DNA of 64,000 bases from AP-15 sp963698995 (GCA_963698995.1 CAVOTD010000122.1:1-64000), one strand, 5' to 3'; counted from the first letter of the stretch, positions 54,974 to 64,000 are shown. Notes: a model not told the origin generated them from the letters alone. A program made the numbers and translations.

Positions 54974-56299
54974 ATGTTGTTCCGGGGACGCACGCGCCTC
55001 GCGTGTGGGACCTTGCTCGCCGCGACGCTGCTCGCAATGCCCGGAGCTCGGGCCGAGGAGCCCGCCAAGACGATCAAGATCGGTGTGATCTACGACCTGA
55101 CCGGCCCGTTCGCCGGCGGCGGGTCGGAGCTGCACTACCTCGGCGCCAAGACCATGATCGACTGGTTCATCCAGAAGGGCGCCGATCGACGGCTACAAGA
55201 TCGAGGCGGTCTACGCCGACGCGCAGAGCAAGCCCGATGTCGCGATCAACGAAGCGGTCCGCCTGATCGAGCAGGAAAAGGTGGACATGCTGCTGGGCTT
55301 CTACTCCTCGGCCGAGTGCGTGCCGGCGGCGGCGCGCATCGAGGAGTTCAAGAAGTTCATGTGGATCACCACCTGCATCGCCTCGCCGGTGCTGCAGGAT
55401 CGCCACCTGAAATACGTGTTCCGGCCGCAGCCCTACGGCACAGCAATGGGGCCTGACCTCGACCGAGATGGTCGGCACCTACTCGAAGGCGCAGCTCGGC
55501 AAGGATCCGAAGGATCTGCGGGTCGCCATCATCCATGAAGACGGCCCCTACGGCGTCGATGTCGCCAAGGGCAACGAGGAGGGCGCGAAGAAGGGCGGCC
55601 TGAAGGTCGTGCTCGATGAGGGCTATTCGGCCAACGCGCCCGGACCTGTCGTCGCTGGTCACCAAGCTGAAGCGGGCGCGGCCCGACGTGATCTTCCACA
55701 CCGGCTACAACCCGGACATCAGCCTGTTCCTGCGCCAGGCGCGCGAACTCGGCCTGCGCTTCAGCGCATTGATCGGCCACGGCGCCGGCTACACGGACTA
55801 CACGACGCATCAAGCAGGCGGTCGGCACCGACGCCAACTATTTCTTCGACGTCGATCCGATCTCGATCTGGGAGACCAATCCGAAGGCGCTGCAAGCCGG
55901 AACTGCCGCCGATGATCAAGATGGTCGGCGACGCCTATATGAAGGCGAAGCCCGACACCGTCATCAAGTCGCCGCATGTCGGCATGGCCGCCTCCAACAC
56001 CTACCTGTTCCTGTCCGACGTGTTGCCGCGCGCGATCAAGAAATACGGCGGCATCAGCGCCGATGCGCTGCGCCAAGGCGGCGCTCGACACCGATCTCCC
56101 CGACGGCGGCACGATGCTGGGCTTCGGCGTCAAGTTCGAGGGCCCGGGGATAGGCGATGGCCGGCCAGAACGACACGCGCCTTCCCGGTGGTGATCCAGT
56201 ACATCGACGACAAGAGCTATGTGGTGTGGCCGAAGTCGCAGCAGCAGCGCGAACCGGTGCTGAAGCTGCCGACCAGCTCGCCCTACGCCGCAGAATTGA
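54974..56299 (+). CDS. Periplasmic substrate-binding protein of ABC transporter 2, many frameshifts
   Basis: ATG at 54974 with GGGAGG upstream and a signal peptide ending MPGARAEE. The blocks TIKIGVIYDLTGPFAGGG, YKIEAVYADAQSKPDVA, EKVDMLLGFYSSAE, GTYSKAQLGKDPKDLRVAI, RARPDVIFHTGYNPDISLF and VIQYIDDKSYVVWPKSQ are clear but lie in changing frames. Single extra bases are needed near 55182, 55450, 55640, 55805, 55899, 56076, 56155 and 56172 to read about 438 residues to the TGA at 56297-56299. The type I binding fold is certain; the ligand is not. Whether the shifts are real is the main question for this locus. Confidence 0.82.
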
Positions 56300-56309
56300 C
56301 CGACTGTCC

Positions 56310-57062
56310 GTGCTGGAAGTCGCCGACCTGATCAAGCGCTTTGGCGGCTTCACTGCCGTCGACAACGTGTCGTTCAAGGTCGATCAGGGCGAGATTCTCG
56401 GCCTGATCGGCCCGAACGGCTCGGGCAAGAGCACGATCTTCAACATGCTCTCCGGCACGTTCGCGCCGACCGCCGGCTCGATCCGCTTTGACGGGCGCGA
56501 GATCGCCGGCGCGCCGCCGCACCGCATCATCCACCGGGGATCGGCCGTACGTTCCAGATCCCCCGGCCATTCCGACGGCTGTCGATGCTTCGAGAACGTC
56601 GTGCTCGCCGGCTTCTATGGCAGCAGGGCCGGCACTCACGCGCTCGGCGCCTTCGAGGCGGCCGAGCGCGCGCTTGAGCTGGTCGGCTTACCGGCCGATC
56701 GCGACACCGCCGGTGAGCGGGCTTGGCGCCGCCGGGCTCAAGAAACTGGAACTGGCCAAGGCGCTGGCGACCGGGCCGAAGCTGCTGCTGGCCGATGAAA
56801 GCCTGGGCGGGCTCGACGAGGCGGAGATGGAGCAGGCGGCGGAAATGCTGCGGCGCATCCGCACCGAACTCGGCATCACCATCATCTGGGTCGAGCACAT
56901 CATGGGCGTGCTGATGCGCGTCGTCGACCGGGTCATGGTGCTCGACCACGGCGAGAAGATCGCCGAGGGGCTGCCACCGAGGTCGCGGCCGACCCGCGGG
57001 TGATCGAGGTCTATCTGGGAACCGACGCCGACGCCGTGCAGGCAGCGGCGACACGCAACTGA
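56310..57062 (+). CDS. livG: ABC transporter ATP-binding protein (LivG), transporter 2, frameshifted
   Basis: About 250 residues from the GTG at 56310, 10 bases past the substrate protein stop. IKRFGGFTAVDNVSFKVDQG, Walker A GPNGSGKSTIF, a Q-loop region IGRTFQIPRPFRRLSML split over two frames (shifts near 56537 and 56590), GLGAAGLKKLELAKAL (signature region; shift near 56712), Walker B LLLADESLGGL and IIWVEHIMGVL. A further shift near 56974 leads to the ending VIEVYLGTDAD. The signature reads GAAGLKK where LivG has LS-GE, and the Walker B end has ESLGG; both are common in this subfamily. Confidence 0.8.
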
Positions 57063-57074
57063 GTCGGCCGCCGG

Positions 57075-57781
57075 ATGCTCGAACTCACTTCGGTCGATGC
57101 CGGCTACGGCAGCTTTCAGGCGCTGTTCGACGTCTCGCTCGAAATCCACGCCGGCGAGGCAGTGGCGGTGATCGGCCCCAACGGCGCCGGCAAGACGACC
57201 TTGATGCGGGTGATCTCCGGCCTGATCCGGCCGATGCGCGGCGCGATCGCGATGGAGGGCGCCGACCTGGTCGCCACTCCGGCACATCGCATCGTCGAGC
57301 TGGGCATCGCGCACGTCCCGGAAAACCGTCGGCTGTTCCCGCGCATGACGGTCGAGGACAATCTGCGCATGGGCGCCTTCATGGCCGCCGCCCGGCCGAA
57401 GTTCCGCGAGACGCCTCGATTTCGTCTATCGACCTGTTCCCCCGCCTGCAGGAGCGGCGGCGCCAGCTCGCCGGCACCTTGTCGGGCGGCGAGCAGCAGA
57501 TGTGCGCGATCGGCCGCGCCCTGATGTCGAAGCCCAAGCTGCTGTTGCTCGACGAACCCTCGGCCGGTCTGGCGCCGGTCATCGTGCAGCAGGTGTTCGG
57601 TCTGGTCGAACGCATCCGTGCCAGCGGCCTGACCGTGCTGATCGTCGAGCAGAATGTCCGGCAGGTATTGCGCGTCGTCGATCGCGCATACCTGCTCGAG
57701 GCCGGCTCGATCCGGTCGAGCGGCACCGCCGCCGAGCTGCTCGACAGCGAAATCATCCACGAAGCCTATCTCGGCGTCTAA
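57075..57781 (+). CDS. livF: ABC transporter ATP-binding protein (LivF), transporter 2, frameshifted
   Basis: About 234 residues from the ATG at 57075. Walker A GPNGAGKTTLM, HVPENRRLFPRMTVEDNL (LivF-type), then two extra bases near 57412 and 57430 join REARLDF-like to YDLFPRLQERR. Signature LSGGEQQMCAIGRAL, Walker B LLLLDEPSAGL and LIVEQNVRQVL are intact. It completes the ATPase pair of transporter 2. The permeases follow after palindromic repeat copy 4 and are free of shifts. Confidence 0.85.
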
Positions 57782-57837
57782 TGCCGGACAGGACGGGAGC
57801 CTGCCTTGTTCGCCGACAGAATCCGCGGTGGCACTCG

Positions 57838-57906
57838 CCTCGTCATCCCGACGCAGGTCGGGATCCACCCTTGGCATGGATACCGGCCTGCGCCGGTATG
57901 ACGAAT
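57838..57906. repeat. Dispersed palindromic repeat, copy 4 (variant)
   Basis: CCTCGTCATCCCGACGCAGG opens and CCTGCGCCGGTATGACGA closes a 69-base imperfect inverted repeat. The outer arms match copies 1 and 2 while the centre differs (GGATCCACCC instead of CTGGACCCCC). It lies between livF and livH of transporter 2. Confidence 0.75.
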
Positions 57907-57931
57907 TGAGGTCAGCTCCAAGGCATTAGCG

Positions 57932-58804
57932 ATGTTCGGCTTCTTCGACGTTTATTTCCTGGAGGCGCTGGTCAGTGGCGTCCTGCTCGGCGGCGTGTTC
58001 GCGCTTTTGGCACTCGGGCTCAACCTGGTGTTCGGCGTCATCGACGTCGTGTGGATCTGTTACGCCGAGCTGGTCATGTTCGGCATGTACGGGATGTATT
58101 TCCTCTACGTCACATACCACGTGCCGTTCCTGCTGGCGGCGCTGATCTGCATCGCCGGCGTCGGTCTCCTCGGCGTGTTGTTGCACGTGCTGGTGATCCA
58201 GCCGCTGCTCGGCACCCCGCCGATCAATCAGCTGCTGGCCACCGGCGGCGTGCTGTTCTTCCTGCAGAGCGCTGCCACCGTGATGTTCGGCATCGACTTC
58301 CGCAATCTCGGCATTCGCCTGCCGGTGCTCGAAGTCTCGGGCATGTATATCAGCCTGGCTCGGCTATTGGCCTTCGCCGCGGCATTGGCCGGAATGGTGG
58401 TGCTCTACCTGTTCCTCGCCCGCAGCTATGTCGGCACGGCGATCCGCGCCATCGCCCAGGACCGGCAGATCATGCCGCTGATGGGGGTCGACGCGCGACA
58501 GATCTACATCGTCACCTCGCTGATCGGCGGTGCGCTGGCCGGGCTTGCTGCCTGCCTTCTGGTCCTGCAATACGACGTGCAGCCATTCGTCGGTCTGACC
58601 TTTGCGCCGATCACCTTTTTGATCGTGGTGCTCGGCGGTCTCGGCAACATGATCGGCGGCTTTGTCGCCGCGTTTCTGTTTGCCGAGATCATTTCGGTGT
58701 CCGGCCTTTATCTCGACCAGGAGTGGGGTTACGTCTTCGCCTTCGCCGTTTTCGTCGTGCTGATGTTCGTCCGACCGCAGGGCCTTTTGGCGCGCCGCTC
58801 ATGA
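57932..58804 (+). CDS. livH: ABC transporter permease (LivH), transporter 2
   Basis: 290 residues from ATG. VSGVLLGGVFALLALGLNLVFGVIDVVWI is the LivH first block, and ITFLIVVLGGLGNMIGGFVAAF the second. Eight or so helices. The loop YVGTAIRAIAQDRQIMPLMG touches the ATPases. Frame intact over the whole length. Its TGA overlaps the livM ATG. Confidence 0.94.
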   Translation: MFGFFDVYFLEALVSGVLLGGVFALLALGLNLVFGVIDVVWICYAELVMFGMYGMYFLYVTYHVPFLLAALICIAGVGLLGVLLHVLVIQPLLGTPPINQLLATGGVLFFLQSAATVMFGIDFRNLGIRLPVLEVSGMYISLARLLAFAAALAGMVVLYLFLARSYVGTAIRAIAQDRQIMPLMGVDARQIYIVTSLIGGALAGLAACLLVLQYDVQPFVGLTFAPITFLIVVLGGLGNMIGGFVAAFLFAEIISVSGLYLDQEWGYVFAFAVFVVLMFVRPQGLLARRS

Positions 58805-59769
58805 GCCGCCTGCTGCCCTGGGTCGGTGCGGCGGCGCTGCTCCTTTTGCCGTTCGTCTACCATCAGGCCTACCCGCTCCATATCCTCGTTCTGATCCTGA
58901 TCTGGTCGTTCGTCTACACCTCATGGTCGGTGATGGGACGCTTTGGCCTGGTCTCATTGGGGCATGGCGGGTTTATGGGCATTGGCGCCTATGTGACGGC
59001 GTTGCTGTGGAACTATTGGCACATCAGCCCGTGGCTCGGCATTCCGCTGGCGATGCTGGCCGCCGCGGCAGTCGCGGTGCTGATCGGCTATCCGTGCTTC
59101 CGCTTTCGCATCACCGGACATTATTTCGCGCTCCTGACCCTGGCATTGAGCGCCATCGTGCTGCAAGTCGTTACCGCAACGCGCGATGTCACCGGCGGGT
59201 CGCTCGGCTATACGCCGGAGCGCTATGATGGCGGCAGCTCGATCTATGCCGTGCAGTTTATCGGCAAGGAGACCTGGTATTTGATCGCGCTCGGCGTCTG
59301 GGCATGCGGGCTGTTGATCCGCTACCGCGTCGACCGCAGCATGCTGCGCTATGCCCTTGAGGCGATCACCGAGGACGAGGATGCCGCTGCCGCGGCCGGC
59401 GTGCACGTCACCGCCGAGAAATTGAAGGTGACGGTGCTGAGTGCGGCGATGACCGCCTTCGGCGGTGCGATTTATTGCCAGTACCAGATGTTCATCTCGC
59501 CCGACACGGTCAGCGGCATCGCCGTCTCGTTGCAGATGGTGTTCGCGGCCGTCGTCGGCGGGCTCTACGTGCTGCTCGGGCCGACCTTTGGCGCCACCGT
59601 CACGATCCTGCTGACCGAGAGCTTGCGCATCTGGTTCGGCACCGGGGCGGTCGGCTGGGACAACCTCGTCTACGGCGCTCTGCTGGTGGTGTTCATCATT
59701 TTCCTGCCGCAAGGCCTGCTCGGCTCGGTGCTGGCCTGGCTGACGCCGAGGCGGGCGCAGCCGGCTTGA
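58801..59769 (+). CDS. livM: ABC transporter permease (LivM), transporter 2
   Basis: 322 residues; ATG at 58801 overlaps the livH stop (ATGA). LIWSFVYTSWSVMGRFGLVSLGHGGFMG is the LivM mark, and YALEAITEDEDAAAAAGVH the ATPase-contact loop. FAAVVGGLYVLLGPTFGA is the last conserved helix region. Gene order substrate protein-livG-livF-livH-livM differs from transporter 1 and the sequences are clearly distinct, so this is not a recent duplication. Confidence 0.94.
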   Translation: MSRLLPWVGAAALLLLPFVYHQAYPLHILVLILIWSFVYTSWSVMGRFGLVSLGHGGFMGIGAYVTALLWNYWHISPWLGIPLAMLAAAAVAVLIGYPCFRFRITGHYFALLTLALSAIVLQVVTATRDVTGGSLGYTPERYDGGSSIYAVQFIGKETWYLIALGVWACGLLIRYRVDRSMLRYALEAITEDEDAAAAAGVHVTAEKLKVTVLSAAMTAFGGAIYCQYQMFISPDTVSGIAVSLQMVFAAVVGGLYVLLGPTFGATVTILLTESLRIWFGTGAVGWDNLVYGALLVVFIIFLPQGLLGSVLAWLTPRRAQPA

Positions 59770-59805
59770 AGGGCGGTTCGAGGTTGCCGTTCGTTCACCC
59801 CACCT

Positions 59806-60355
59806 TCACTTAGCGAGGGTTGTGGCGTCCCGTACCTCGATGGTGGCGATATTCGAGACAAATCGGCCGCCGGCTTTGTCTCCAGGGGCTACGACCCGCG
59901 CGAAACCAGCGGGCCCGAGTGACTGTCCGCCTGTGGCATAGGCGACCATGACCTGATTGCCGCCAAAAAATGGATCGAACTCGCCGACACCAAATACCGC
60001 TTGATAGCAGTCGGTACCACGTCACGATGACGACTTTATGCAGAATGTCGTTCTTGATGGCCGGGTCGGTCACGATCCCGCCAACTGGCGGGTTGTTGAT
60101 TAGGTCCCATAGCAGCACCCCGGTGAATGATTCGGTGACGACGGACCCTGCGGCAAAATAGGTCACATTCTGCTGGGCCGACGGAAATTGTTCGAGCTTC
60201 TTCAAATCAAAGACTGTCCGCTTCGTCACTTCGCCAGAGACTGTGAAAGAGTCCGACACCCCGCCCGGACACCCCGCATCGACCGGGACGATGCCGATAA
60301 TGGTCAGCAGCAAGGCGGCAGTCAGGGCGCGCGTTGAGCATTCGAAGGCCTCCAT
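59806..60355 (-). CDS. Exported oxidoreductase molybdopterin-binding-like protein, one frameshift
   Basis: About 182 residues from the ATG at 60353-60355. A signal peptide (LTAALLLTIIGIVPVDAG) leads to SFTVSGEVTKRTVFDLKKLEQFP, FTGVLLWDLINNPPVGGI and VIVTGTDCYQAVFGVGEFDP. The last block needs removal of an extra T near 60018. VRVVAPGD-like ARVVAPGDKAGGRFVSNIATIEV closes it. The strand order is that of the small sulfite-oxidase-type (oxidored_molyb) domain. The Cys ligand of molybdenum enzymes is not evident, so it may bind another ligand. Confidence 0.7.
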
Positions 60356-60535
60356 ATTCGATGGGTTGGCGATCAGGGCTGCCGACCGGCGTTCGCGGGG
60401 CCGCAAGGGTTGCGGTGGGCGGCCGATATATTCAAACATATATACCGGTTGTCAACCCACTCCAGGCCGTGCACGGACAGCCGTCACTGCGCCCTGTCTG
60501 GACGCCAAGGTGCTATTTCCTGGCATCTTCCCGGC

Positions 60536-61006
60536 ATGAGTGATCCGTCTTCCGAAGCAGAGACCGAACTGCGTCCCGGCGAGGTCGCGGTCGCGCTGCC
60601 GCCGTCAAACGATGCCGGCCTCTACTTCATCGGCACAATCCATACGCCTTGGCATACCCGCCAGGAATGCCCGAAGCGCGGCAGCCTCGACGGACCTGTC
60701 TGCTCGATCGTCCTCGACGAGCGCTGGCGGGAGGGATTGACCGATCTCACCGGTCATCGGCGCGTACAGGTTCTCTATTGGATGCACCGCGCGCGCCGCG
60801 ATCTGGTTTTGCAGACGCCGTTCAGCACGATGAATACCACCGGTACCTTTGCCCTGCGTTCGCCGGTGCGACCGAACCCGATCGCTTCTTCGATCGTCGA
60901 ATTGGTGGCGATCGACGGTACGACACTGCAAGTGCGAGGGCTCGACTGTCTCGACGGCACGCCGCTTATCGACTTGAAGCCGGAGCGCGGAGCAGCAAGC
61001 GACTAG
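60536..61006 (+). CDS. trmO: tRNA (N6-threonylcarbamoyladenosine37-N6)-methyltransferase TrmO
   Basis: 156 residues; ATG at 60536. The TsaA/TrmO beta-barrel fold: FIGTIHTPW, CPKRGSLDG, LTGHRRVQVLYWMHRARRD, GTFALRSPVRPNPIASSIV, the SAM-binding core, and LDCLDGTPLIDLKP. It methylates t6A37 in tRNA-Thr reading ACY codons. It stands alone, upstream of the LysR gene by 79 bases. The RSPVRPNPI block makes the call secure. Confidence 0.92.
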   Translation: MSDPSSEAETELRPGEVAVALPPSNDAGLYFIGTIHTPWHTRQECPKRGSLDGPVCSIVLDERWREGLTDLTGHRRVQVLYWMHRARRDLVLQTPFSTMNTTGTFALRSPVRPNPIASSIVELVAIDGTTLQVRGLDCLDGTPLIDLKPERGAASD

Positions 61007-61085
61007 CCGACGCCGATCTGCGGCATCGGTGCGTCGTCACCTCGCCTCGGAGAATTGCCCACCATCAAGAAGAGGCTCCGGTGTG

Positions 61086-62051
61086 ATGGTCATCCGGCAC
61101 CTTCAATATCTGACGGCGTTGGCCCGCGAGCGTCACTTCGCGCGCGCGGCGGCGATGTGCAATGTGACCCAACCGACACTATCGGCGGGCATCAAGCAGC
61201 TGGAGGAAAGCCTCGGCGTGCTGATCGTCGAACGTGGGCAGAGGTTTCTTGGTTTGACGGCCGAAGGCGAGCGAGTGCTCGCCTGGGCGCAGCGCGTGTT
61301 GATCGACTATAGCGGGCTCCAGCAAGAGCTCAGCGAGATGCGCGAGGGGCTCGTCGGTCAGCTTCGGATCGGCGCGATCCCGGTGACGCTCCCGATCGTG
61401 CCGCTTTTGACGACGCCGTTTGCCCGCCGTCACGGGCGCACCGACATCCAGGTCGTCTCGCTTACCTCGATATCGATCCAGCGCAACCTTGACGATTTCA
61501 GCCTCGATGCGGGAATCACCTATCTCGACAACGAGCCCCTCGCGAGAGCCCGGAGCCTCCCGCTTTATCGCGAGCGCTACGTCCTTCTGACCCAGCGCGA
61601 CGGAGAGCTGGGCGGCCGCAGCTTCGTTACGTGGGCCGAGGCCGCCAGCCAGCCGCTATGCCTGCTGACGCCGGACATGCAAAATCGGCGCATCCTCGAC
61701 ATGCATTTTCGCGAAGCCGGCGCGGAAATTCATGCGGCGGTCGAGACCAACTCGCTGGTCACATTATGGTCCCATCTGCGCTTCGGGCATTGGTCGAGCG
61801 TAGTGCCGCACACCTTTCCTCTTCTGTTGGCGGAACGAGACGGGCTCGCCGCGATTCCGCTGACCGAGCCCGATGCCTCGCATCTGATCGGCATAGTGGC
61901 CTCCGACCGTGACCCATTACCACCGGTCGCGCATGCGCTACTGAACGTCGCCCGCGATCTCGACATCGCCATGACGATCGAGGATCTGGTCGCTGGCCTT
62001 CAGCGAGAACCGACACGAGCTGATCGAACTCGTCGATTACCCGATCCATAA
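61086..62051 (+). CDS. LysR family transcriptional regulator
   Basis: About 321 residues; ATG at 61086 (GTG directly before it). The winged helix-turn-helix covers HLQYLTALARERHFARAAAM and NVTQPTLSAGIKQLEESLG. The effector domain follows (LRIGAIPVTLPIVPLL; YRERYVLLTQRDGE). It is directly upstream of formate dehydrogenase, 63 bases apart and in the same direction, which is uncommon for LysR proteins and suggests cotranscription or local control of formate oxidation. Confidence 0.92.
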   Translation: MVIRHLQYLTALARERHFARAAAMCNVTQPTLSAGIKQLEESLGVLIVERGQRFLGLTAEGERVLAWAQRVLIDYSGLQQELSEMREGLVGQLRIGAIPVTLPIVPLLTTPFARRHGRTDIQVVSLTSISIQRNLDDFSLDAGITYLDNEPLARARSLPLYRERYVLLTQRDGELGGRSFVTWAEAASQPLCLLTPDMQNRRILDMHFREAGAEIHAAVETNSLVTLWSHLRFGHWSSVVPHTFPLLLAERDGLAAIPLTEPDASHLIGIVASDRDPLPPVAHALLNVARDLDIAMTIEDLVAGLQREPTRADRTRRLPDP

Positions 62052-62114
62052 CTTTGATTTGATCGATCGTCGGCTCCCCGCCCAAATTCGTTAGTGGGTG
62101 AAGGAGGCGAAGAC

Positions 62115-63281
62115 ATGGCAAAGATCTTGTGCGTGCTGTACGACGATCCGGTAACGGGATATCCACGATCCTATGCTCGTGATGCCATCCCCAAAGTTGA
62201 ATCTTACCCCGGTGGACAAAGAACCCCGACCCCAAAGGGGATCGATTTCACGCCAGGCACTCTTCTAGGTAGTGTTTCAGGCGCCTTGGGCTTGCGAAAA
62301 TTTCTTGAGGGTCTGGGCCATACTTTAGTCGTTACTTCGGACAAGGAGGGAGAGAATTCGCGCTTCGAGCGTGAGCTGCCTGATGCTGACATCGTCATCT
62401 CGCAGCCGTTTTGGCCGGCTTACCTGACCGCTGAACGCATCGCCAAGGCACCAAGGCTGAAACTTGCCATCACCGCGGGGATCGGCTCGGATCATGTCGA
62501 CCTGCAAGCTGCCATAAAGCACGGGATTACCGTCACCGAGGTCACCTACAGCAACAGCATCAGCGTGTCCGAGCATGTGGTGATGATGATCCTCGGGCTC
62601 GTGCGCAATTACATTCCATCCTACAAGTGGGTGATCGACGGCGGCTGGAACATCGCCGATTGCGTCGCCCGCTCCTACGATCTCGAGGCAATGGAAGTCG
62701 GCACGGTCGCGGCCGGCCGCATCGGGCTGGCGGTGTTGCGGCGGTTGAAGCCGTTTGACGTCAAACTGCACTACACCGATCGGCACCGGCTTGCGCCAGC
62801 GGTTGAGCAGGAGCTCAACGTCACCTACCATCCCACTGTCGAGTTCTTGGTGCGGGTGTGCGACGTCGTCACGATCAATGCTCCGTTGCACCCGGAGACC
62901 GAGCATCTCTTCAACGACGCCTTGATTGGCAAGATGAAGCGAGGCGCTTACCTCGTGAATACGGCGCGAGGCAGGATCTGTGATCGCGATGCCGTCGTCA
63001 GGGCGTTGCAGAGCGGGCAATTGGCCGGTTACGCCGGTGATGTGTGGTATCCTCAGCCGGCGCCGCCCGATCATCCCTGGCGCACGATGCCCCATCACGG
63101 CATGACGCCTCACACATCGGGGACTTCATTGTCGGCGCAGGCGCGTTATGCCGCCGGAACCCGAGAAATTCTCGAATGCTGGTTCGACGGCCGGCCGATC
63201 CGCGACGAATATTTGATTGTTGATCGCGGACGCTTGGCCGGCGCGGGCGCTCATTCGTATAGCGTCGGTACGACCGCCTAA
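62115..63281 (+). CDS. fdh: NAD-dependent formate dehydrogenase
   Basis: 388 residues from ATG with AAGGAGG upstream. It is very like the methylotroph enzyme: AKILCVLYDDPVTGYP start, QPFWPAYLTAERI, GIGSDHVDLQAA and TVTEVTYSNSISVSEHVVM. The NAD loop is GTVAAGRIGLAVL with the Asp in YTDRHRL giving NAD preference. Catalytic Arg is in NTARGRICDRDAV, Gln in PQPAPPDHPW and His in TPHTSGTSLSAQ. It oxidises formate to CO2 with NADH gain, useful in C1 or oxalate breakdown; a formyl-CoA-transferase-like gene is also in the window but 57 kb away. Confidence 0.97.
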   Translation: MAKILCVLYDDPVTGYPRSYARDAIPKVESYPGGQRTPTPKGIDFTPGTLLGSVSGALGLRKFLEGLGHTLVVTSDKEGENSRFERELPDADIVISQPFWPAYLTAERIAKAPRLKLAITAGIGSDHVDLQAAIKHGITVTEVTYSNSISVSEHVVMMILGLVRNYIPSYKWVIDGGWNIADCVARSYDLEAMEVGTVAAGRIGLAVLRRLKPFDVKLHYTDRHRLAPAVEQELNVTYHPTVEFLVRVCDVVTINAPLHPETEHLFNDALIGKMKRGAYLVNTARGRICDRDAVVRALQSGQLAGYAGDVWYPQPAPPDHPWRTMPHHGMTPHTSGTSLSAQARYAAGTREILECWFDGRPIRDEYLIVDRGRLAGAGAHSYSVGTTA

Positions 63282-63305
63282 CCTTGGGCTTGCGAGCGGC
63301 GCCGG

Positions 63306-64000
63306 TCAGCTTCGCGGCGCTGCCGCCGCAACCAGCACCGGCGCCGCGCGATAGGCGTTGGGGAACAGGCGTTTCAGAGCCTCGATCTTTGGCAGATCGT
63401 TGATCACGATGTAAGGATAGGTCGGGTTACGCGTCAGGAAATCCTGGTGATAATCCTCGGCCGGATAGAATTCCCGGCCGGGCTCGACCTTGGTGACGAT
63501 AGCCGCATCGAACGCATGCGCTTGATCGAGCTGGGCGATGTACGCCTTGGCCATCCGCGTCTGCTCGGGGCTCGTCGGAAAGATTGCCGAGCGATACTGA
63601 GTCCCGACATCCGGCCCTTGACGGTTGAGCTCAGTCGGATCGTGAGCAACCGAAAAATAGATCTGCAAGATGCGGCCATAGCTGATCAGCCGCGGATCGA
63701 AGGTGACCTGCACCGCTTCCGCGTGCCCGGTCGTGTTGGTGCCGACCATCTGATAATGCGCCGTGGTGGCGTCGCCACCGGCGTACCCCGAAACGGCCCG
63801 GGTGACGCCCGCGACATGTTGGAAGACGCCTTGGACACCCCAGAAGCAACCGCCGGCGAGGACCGCGACCTCCGACGTCACCGGCGTGTTCGCCGGTTCG
63901 TCCATCGTTGGCGCCGGGATCGTGCGGGCGCTCTCGGCCATCGACGGGAAGCCGCGCAGTGCGATGCCTGCGCCCAGCAGCAGCGCCGTAAAAATCAGCG
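63306..64000 (-). CDS. msrA: Peptide methionine sulfoxide reductase MsrA, exported, 5' partial
   Basis: The active Cys is in LAGGCFWGVQGVFQ, followed by AVSGYAGGDATTAHYQMVG, GHAEAVQVTFDP, QYRSAIFP and YPAEDYHQDF. The reading continues upstream of the first in-frame Met (63941) as LIFTALLLGAGIALRGFPS up to the window edge, so the true start is outside and the enzyme has a membrane or signal segment. It repairs oxidised Met in the cell envelope. No resolving Cys is seen in the tail, so an outside thiol donor is needed. Confidence 0.93.
   Translation of the reverse strand, partial: LIFTALLLGAGIALRGFPSMAESARTIPAPTMDEPANTPVTSEVAVLAGGCFWGVQGVFQHVAGVTRAVSGYAGGDATTAHYQMVGTNTTGHAEAVQVTFDPRLISYGRILQIYFSVAHDPTELNRQGPDVGTQYRSAIFPTSPEQTRMAKAYIAQLDQAHAFDAAIVTKVEPGREFYPAEDYHQDFLTRNPTYPYIVINDLPKIEALKRLFPNAYRAAPVLVAAAAPRS

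Noticed and set aside
58051..59769. 572-codon plus-strand frame covering livH and livM
   Set aside because: Its first 250 codons are livH read out of frame (Arg/Pro-rich). Only the part from 58801 is a real protein, LivM.

Overview
The window looks like chromosomal DNA of a high-GC alphaproteobacterium, probably a free-living soil or plant-associated member of the Rhodospirillales/Rhizobiales grade. The main evidence is the run DUF1476 (F1-ATPase inhibitor zeta) - purS - purQ - purL - bolA - CGFS glutaredoxin, an A-type Fe-S carrier (ErpA), two branched-chain amino-acid type ABC transporters, type III CoA-transferases and NAD-dependent formate dehydrogenase. No rRNA, CRISPR array or intact transposon was seen. 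One tRNA, Arg(CCT), lies at 13736-13812.

Layout. 1-3 kb: the 3' part of an HsaA-like flavin monooxygenase, then a scar with a truncated luciferase-family gene, an AT-richer FkbM methyltransferase and a decayed integrase tail. 3-11.6 kb: catabolic and accessory enzymes (two-domain VOC protein, Frc-like CoA-transferase, ThDP enzyme, SGNH hydrolase, heme-oxygenase-like diiron candidate, AceE/transketolase-like protein). 11.8-14.5 kb: erpA, a small accessory locus with a DUF6471-type protein, and the tRNA. 14.5-30.5 kb: an exosortase-A (XrtA) exopolysaccharide cluster, nearly all on the minus strand: export lipoprotein, chain-length protein, tyrosine kinase, outer-membrane barrel, ATPase, deacetylase, FemAB protein, exosortase/EpsI, glycosyltransferase and two asparagine-synthetase-like proteins. 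One deacetylase in it is on the plus strand. 31-37 kb: sugar-type dehydrogenase, arsC, CoA-transferase, TauD-type dioxygenase, TetR regulator, MlaC/HpnM-like protein and an IS6-type remnant. 37.4-44 kb: DEAD-box helicase and the purine/Fe-S housekeeping block. 44-48 kb: small enzymes and a Phd/PIN toxin-antitoxin pair. 48-60 kb: two complete Liv-type transporters flanking an aldolase and an ACMSD-like amidohydrolase. 60-64 kb: trmO, LysR, formate dehydrogenase and msrA.

A property of the whole window is the number of single-base frameshifts, mostly one extra base, in genes whose codons are otherwise well kept. Even purL, which de novo purine synthesis needs, is affected. They concentrate in the first kilobase and at 55.1-57.5 kb. 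I read most of them as sequence or assembly errors rather than gene death, and I annotate the underlying genes as single units.

No clearly new multi-gene system was found. The items most worth a second look are the degenerate asparagine-synthetase-like protein of the exopolysaccharide cluster, the heme-oxygenase-like diiron candidate, the VOC protein with one emptied metal site, a set of well-formed palindromic operators, and a family of dispersed palindromic repeats.
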